Assembly: GCA_037951105.1 (NCBI GenBank)
Contig: JBAMJV010007152.1
Coordinates: forward strand, 34,112 to 98,111
DNA: 64,000 bases
Direction of reading: 5' to 3'
DNA from: Echinarachnius parma
Lineage: Eukaryota > Echinodermata > Echinoidea > Clypeasteroida > Echinarachniidae
The position numbers were made by a program, and so were the translations under genes. Every line of letters begins with the position of its first letter. Position 1 is the stretch's first letter. Shown piece by piece: positions 59,772 through 64,000 of this stretch. The notes under the pieces are model-generated. The model was not told the origin of the DNA. It worked only from the letters and a program-made list of their open reading frames with translations, and ran no database searches.

Positions 59772-60427
59772 GTTTTTTTTTCTTTGGAAAATGATCCCAA
59801 AAAACATATTTTGGGAATATAAATGAATACCAAAGCAACATATCAATTAATAAGCCCAAGGTAATCTTGTATGGGTATGCTTTCATTTAAAACTGATTAC
59901 CTCTCCTTTTACAAAATTATTTGCGCCGATTTTGAGCTTAGTCCCATGTGTTTCTGAAAGGTTACGCCAAATTAATCACATGGGACTAAGCTCAAAATCG
60001 GCGTGAGTAATTTTGTAAAAGAAGAGGTAATCAGCACTACGAACTATTCCCCATTCACCCTGTACAACGGTTGGCTGCAGCTCAGCACGCGATCTCATTG
60101 GCTGCCTTGCTCATGACGTAGCTCCTCGGTGCACATGCCCGAAATCAGCTCGGCAGCTCTGTGTAGAATATCGCATGGAGGTAGTATCGATAGCACGCGC
60201 GGGCGCAATTGCGGGCGGCCACGATGCCCACCCCTTCTCAAAGTATCGTGAGCGATACTACACGCCAGCATCTGAGACGGTACAATTCCATGCATATTAC
60301 AGCGACTGCTCTCATACAACCACAACACAGGTATTATACATAGACATTATCAATCTAGAAACATCCACGAACACGATGCGACACCGACGGAAATTCGTAA
60401 GAATATCATGAAAAGTATACTACTTAC

Positions 60428-60600
60428 CGAAATCACAGTAAGACCAAGGTATCGTATGGGCTTTCCGCTCTTGAACAGCACTTTAAAAAATCGTGAAAAA
60501 TAGAAGAAAAGTGGAAACTAGGCCGAGTTTGGTACCCAGATGAAGCACAGTTGCAAGCAGAATCTTGTAGCACACCGCACGCAGATGTAGGGGTAAGCTA
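60428..60600 (-). other. Candidate 5'UTR exon of EIF4G2
   Basis: Just downstream (minus sense) of NRF1 and CRE sites a transcript would run to a strong donor, TTTCG|gtaagtag, with its exon end at 60428. Joined in phase to coding exon 1, the upstream frame is open back to a TAG in this exon with no ATG between that stop and the GTG at 58092, which supports non-AUG initiation. The 5' boundary is arbitrary. A rival candidate is a short exon ending at 59405 (donor gtgagt), which would put an ATG in frame in a poor context. Confidence 0.4.
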
Positions 60601-60601
60601 G

Positions 60602-60663
60602 TGCGCATGCGCATCCATTTCATTCATAAAAATCGGCCCGATGCTGCCGTAGTAGTGACGTCA
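60602..60663 (-). promoter_or_regulatory. NRF1-type and CRE palindromes, candidate EIF4G2 promoter
   Basis: TGCGCATGCGCA at 60602-60613 is a full NRF1-type palindrome and TGACGTCA at 60656-60663 is a full CRE. Both are common in housekeeping promoters. They sit in a GC-rich patch, correctly placed upstream of the candidate 5'UTR exon. A CCAAT-type ATTGG lies further in at about 60093. Promoter activity is inferred. The whole patch is inside a TIR-bounded insertion. Confidence 0.45.
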
Positions 60664-60878
60664 CGTAATTAGATGAATACGTCGCTCGCTCGACGAAACC
60701 CGGAAGCAAACCCGGAAGCCATCCGTTCGTGCAATAGTTCGTAGTGATCAGTTTGAAATGAAAGCATACCCGTACAAGATTACCTTAGGCTTATTAATAT
60801 GGATATATGTTGCTTTGGTATTCATTTATATTCCCAAATTGTGTTTTTTGGGGATCATTTTCCAAAGAAAAAAAAAAC

Positions 60879-60914
<36 letters not shown>

Positions 60915-61453
60915 GCCGATCATCCGATCCCGATCATCGATCCGATTTCGAAGATCGATAAAATTTTGCCGATCCGATCAAACGATCCGATCATCAAGGT
61001 CAGTTACAGCACTACACAAGAGTCAAGTCGAGACTCAGGTAAAGTCACCACAACACATCTCAGCTTGGTCTTGGACTTGGTAAGTGTTCTACACTACAGG
61101 TTACACATCGGTACTGCTTTTTGAAACCGGCACCCTGCGTATAGTGTTTGCGCGTGATGTGAAAAATTGTGCATCATTATGATACTAGTATGATCAGGCT
61201 ACCAAATATGGCCCATGCTGTAATATGGCCCCCCTGTACAAGCGCATTAACACAGATAATTCCGCGCAGTGAACTTCTTTTGCTTATCTATTTTCCTTTG
61301 TGGTTAAGCGCAATAAGACTCATCGCGCAAGCAAAAACCATCTTCTGCGCGCTAAAAGTCAAGTGTGTACAAATGAATGGGAAATTTTCTTGCACAGGGG
61401 AATAATTTCAGAATCGGCTCAGATTCGGCAGATTTGTCAAGTTTATACAAATA

Positions 61454-61558
61454 TAGTGCTGTAACTGACCTTGATGATCGGATCGTTTGATCGGATCGGC
61501 AAAATTTTTTCGATCTTCGAAATCGGATCGATGATCGGGATCGGATGATCGGCTATAA

Positions 61559-61604
<46 letters not shown>

Positions 61605-61999
61605 ATCGTTTTTTTTTCTTTGGATAATGATCCCCAAAAAACACATTTTGGGAATATAAATGAATACCAAAGCAACATAGATCCATATTAATAAGCCCAA
61701 GGTAATCTTGTACGGGTATGCTTTCATTTCAAACTGATTACCTCTTCTTTTACAAAATTTCTCACGCCGATTCTGAGCTTAGTCCCATGTGATTAATTTG
61801 GCGTAACCTTTCAGAAACACATGGGACTAAGCTCAAAATCGGCGCGAATAATTTTGTAAAAGGAGAGGTAATCAGTTTTATATGAAAGCATACCCATACA
61901 AGATTACCTTGGGCTTATTCATATGGATATATGTTGCTTTGGTATTCATTTATATTCCCAAAATATGTTTTTTGGGATCATTTTCCAAAGAAAAAAAAC

Positions 62000-62034
<35 letters not shown>

Positions 62035-62145
62035 CGATCCGATCTTCCGATTTTTTCTGCATGATCGGAAATCGGCAAAAACGGTCCGATCATGTATGAT
62101 CGGATCGTGATCGGCATGCCGATCCGATGATCGGTTACAGCACTA
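61454..62145. mobile_element. hAT-type MITE, intact, opposite orientation
   Basis: Termini TAGTGCTGTAAC and GTTACAGCACTA with an 8 bp target duplication TACAAATA (61446-61453, 62146-62153). It is the reverse complement of 59619-61014 without the nested insertion, at 692 bp. Confidence 0.92.
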
Positions 62146-62153
62146 TACAAATA

Positions 62154-64000
62154 TTTTGTGGATATATGTAAATGTAATCTTGAAGATTTTAAGAACACTT
62201 TGATGGCACTTTTATTGGAAAAAGTTTATCATTTATCAAAGAAAACGGACTTTTAAAAGGGGGGGCCATATAACGGCACCCTCTTTCGATATGATTTTTT
62301 GGCGGAGTTAAATGCAAATCGCCATTACGGGATAATTACGATCGCAGTCGGCAAATAAGGTATGGCATTGTTTTCATCTTCATTTGAAGTTCATTCTTGA
62401 CGAATTTTGTGGCTTCTTCAAAGATATTTTGTCAGATATCGGTTGTTAAACATTAGGGGGGCCATATTCGGACACCGCATCAGTAGTGCACGCTAATCTT
62501 ACAAACTGAACAGGCCGAAGTTTGGGGAGAAATGATGCGTAGCCGTAGTCATACTCATCCACGAGTAAATTTGTGAAATGATGCCAACATCGCACTAGAA
62601 ATTGTGAGTTATGGCATGGACCATTGTCAATGGGAGTGCTAGAGGTGTGCCGGTTTCAATGAACACTGCGATCTCGTGCAGCGAAAAAAACAACGCGCAA
62701 CGCCGCAAGTTTAGTAAGTTCGAAGACGATATTTCAAAATAAAAAATATAAATTGCAAATCTGATAACCGCATCTGAATCTGCACTATTTTCTTAAAATG
62801 TGAGTACAGTTTTATAAAATTGTGATGATTTTTAAAGTCTCAAACTGTCGCAAATATGGTGCCGATGTGTAGGTCACTCAAATCTCAATCATAAATTGTT
62901 CATACACAGTCACAGCGACACTGCACTCTGCTCTGCAGTCTGCACATAGCTGCTCGCAAGTTGCAGCGCAGTGCATTCGCGTATCGAGTCGGAGCGAGAG
63001 CAGATTTACGATTTCAAAAATGAGAAAAATATGTAGTTTATGTGGAAGCATTTCCTTCAAACTCATCGTACACTCACACATACTTATACATTACTTAATG
63101 TGGAATTTTCATCAAACAATTCTTTAAAATTAATGGTAAAAAAACGCATTTTCCAAACACTTACAATCATGAAAGAAGCCTTTTGTTCAACCTGCACCGG
63201 AAATTGTGTAAACAGAAGGTCAATTAAATGACCTTGTACCTTTTATTTAAAATCGAAATGTTTTTTATTTAAAAACATTTTATAATAATTTTTCGATTGC
63301 TTATAAATAAATAAATTATAAAATCAAATATTATTTCAGGAAAATGCATTTTTTAGGTGTAATATAATATTTGATATAACAGATCGCTATGAAATAGGGC
63401 AATATCTTGCACCGAATTGGCAATACGATCCACACAAAAAACCTCACAGTACGTGGTGCAAGTACATGCACAGAGAACGGCATAGCCATGGCCGCGCCAT
63501 AGGATGCTGTTTTTTTTCCCCCACCCGTATCCTTTTTGGAAATGAGGAAAATCATGGGAATCAGGGGCGTAGACAACGGGGGGGGGGATGAGGGGGATGC
63601 ATCCCCCCCCCCCCCCCAGCTCACAAGGTGGGGGGGATGCCATGTACAATCATCCCCCCCCCCCCAGGTTTTAGGGAAGGATATAATATTTTGTGTGTGT
63701 ATCTGTATACGATTGGGGAAAGAACATTAGTTGTATGAGCAAAGACTTGTTAATTCTACCGTTAAAAAAGTAATTTGTACATCCACATTCCTTTTTCGCT
63801 GCGCGCTACGCGCGCGACCAGATAATCTCAGTTTGTTGTGTAATTTGCGTATGGTCAGGGGTGAGTATTTCTTTTCTGTATACCGGGCCACGTAGCTCCA
63901 GTTTAGGCTGGCATTGCTCTGGCTACTCCAAACCCTCCATATTTGACCCTGCCCCAGCCCTCGGTAGCTTCACCCCTCGGGACTCATTCTTGGCGATAGG
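62154..64000. other. No gene seen
   Basis: AT-rich sequence with GGGGGGCCATAT tracts (62260, 62455) and a poly(G)/poly(C) patch at 63580-63665. Short ORFs are broken and of low complexity. Confidence 0.4.

Larger units (their letters stand above)
60035..60746. mobile_element. 712 bp TIR-bounded nested insertion carrying promoter-like sites
   Basis: 14 bp perfect TIRs, CACTACGAACTATT (60035-60048, inverted at 60733-60746), and a 5 bp target duplication ATCAG (60030-60034, 60747-60751). It lies exactly at a point where the related intact MITE is uninterrupted. A 5 bp duplication with CAC-starting ends recalls the Transib/RAG group, but 14 bp is too little to assign. It contains NRF1 and CRE palindromes and a strong donor on the minus strand. 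Confidence 0.8.
59619..61014. mobile_element. hAT-type MITE split by a nested element
   Basis: Termini TAATGCTGTAAC and GTTACAGCACTA with an exact 8 bp target duplication CACAAGAG (59611-59618, 61015-61022). The arms are GATCGG-rich with long A/T runs and there is a central hairpin (59908-60034). The nested insertion occupies 60035-60746. Confidence 0.9.

Noticed and set aside
60175..60411. 78-codon plus-strand ORF in the nested element as a transposase fragment
   Set aside because: No recognisable domain, and the element is only 712 bp; left unassigned.
59665..62198. ORFs with long Phe or Lys runs
   Set aside because: Read from the poly(A)/poly(T) tracts of the hAT MITEs.

Overview
The window is nuclear DNA from an animal. 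It has spliced genes with GT-AG introns, a eukaryotic tRNA-Asp, SINE- and LINE-type relics, many short inverted-repeat transposons and long poly(G)/poly(C) tracts in an AT-rich background. The two recognisable protein genes resemble vertebrate EIF4G2/DAP5 and PGAP4/TMEM246. With the repeat style this suggests a marine invertebrate deuterostome, perhaps an echinoderm, but the species cannot be fixed from the sequence.

Layout. 1-11.3 kb: repeats, a GC-rich block with a possible first exon (4.2-4.5 kb), and two near-identical 1.57 kb elements lying head to head (4.8-8.0 kb). 11.3-12.8 kb: the single coding exon of PGAP4 (+), followed to about 15.8 kb by decayed tandem copies of its own 3' end. 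15.8-21.7 kb: short transposons, a SINE and a tandem-repeat element with a terminal hairpin. 21.74-21.81 kb: tRNA-Asp(GTC) (-). 25.5-60.7 kb: EIF4G2 (DAP5/NAT1/p97) on the minus strand. 59.6-62.1 kb: two oppositely oriented hAT-type MITEs, one split by a nested 712 bp element. 62.2-64 kb: no gene seen.

EIF4G2 was assembled by hand into 20 coding exons. Every splice site is GT-AG and the phases agree. The exons sum to 3,369 nt, or 1,122 codons plus a stop, if translation begins at a GUG that aligns with the GUG start of vertebrate DAP5. The protein has MIF4G, MA3 and W2 domains like human DAP5 (907 aa), plus a long Q-rich and RGG-rich middle.

The most unusual feature is that at least seven EIF4G2 coding exons are flanked by tandem copies of one of their own edges. 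Copies of the acceptor-side half lie upstream and copies of the donor-side half lie downstream, and most keep the splice site. The extreme case is an array of exactly 184 bp units before coding exon 18, in which the ten tandem extra copies carry an in-frame TAG just after the duplicated part. PGAP4 shows the same process at its 3' end. A second point of interest is that the best candidate promoter and 5' exon of EIF4G2 (CRE and NRF1 sites) lie inside a segment with 14 bp terminal inverted repeats and a 5 bp target duplication, itself nested in a hAT MITE.
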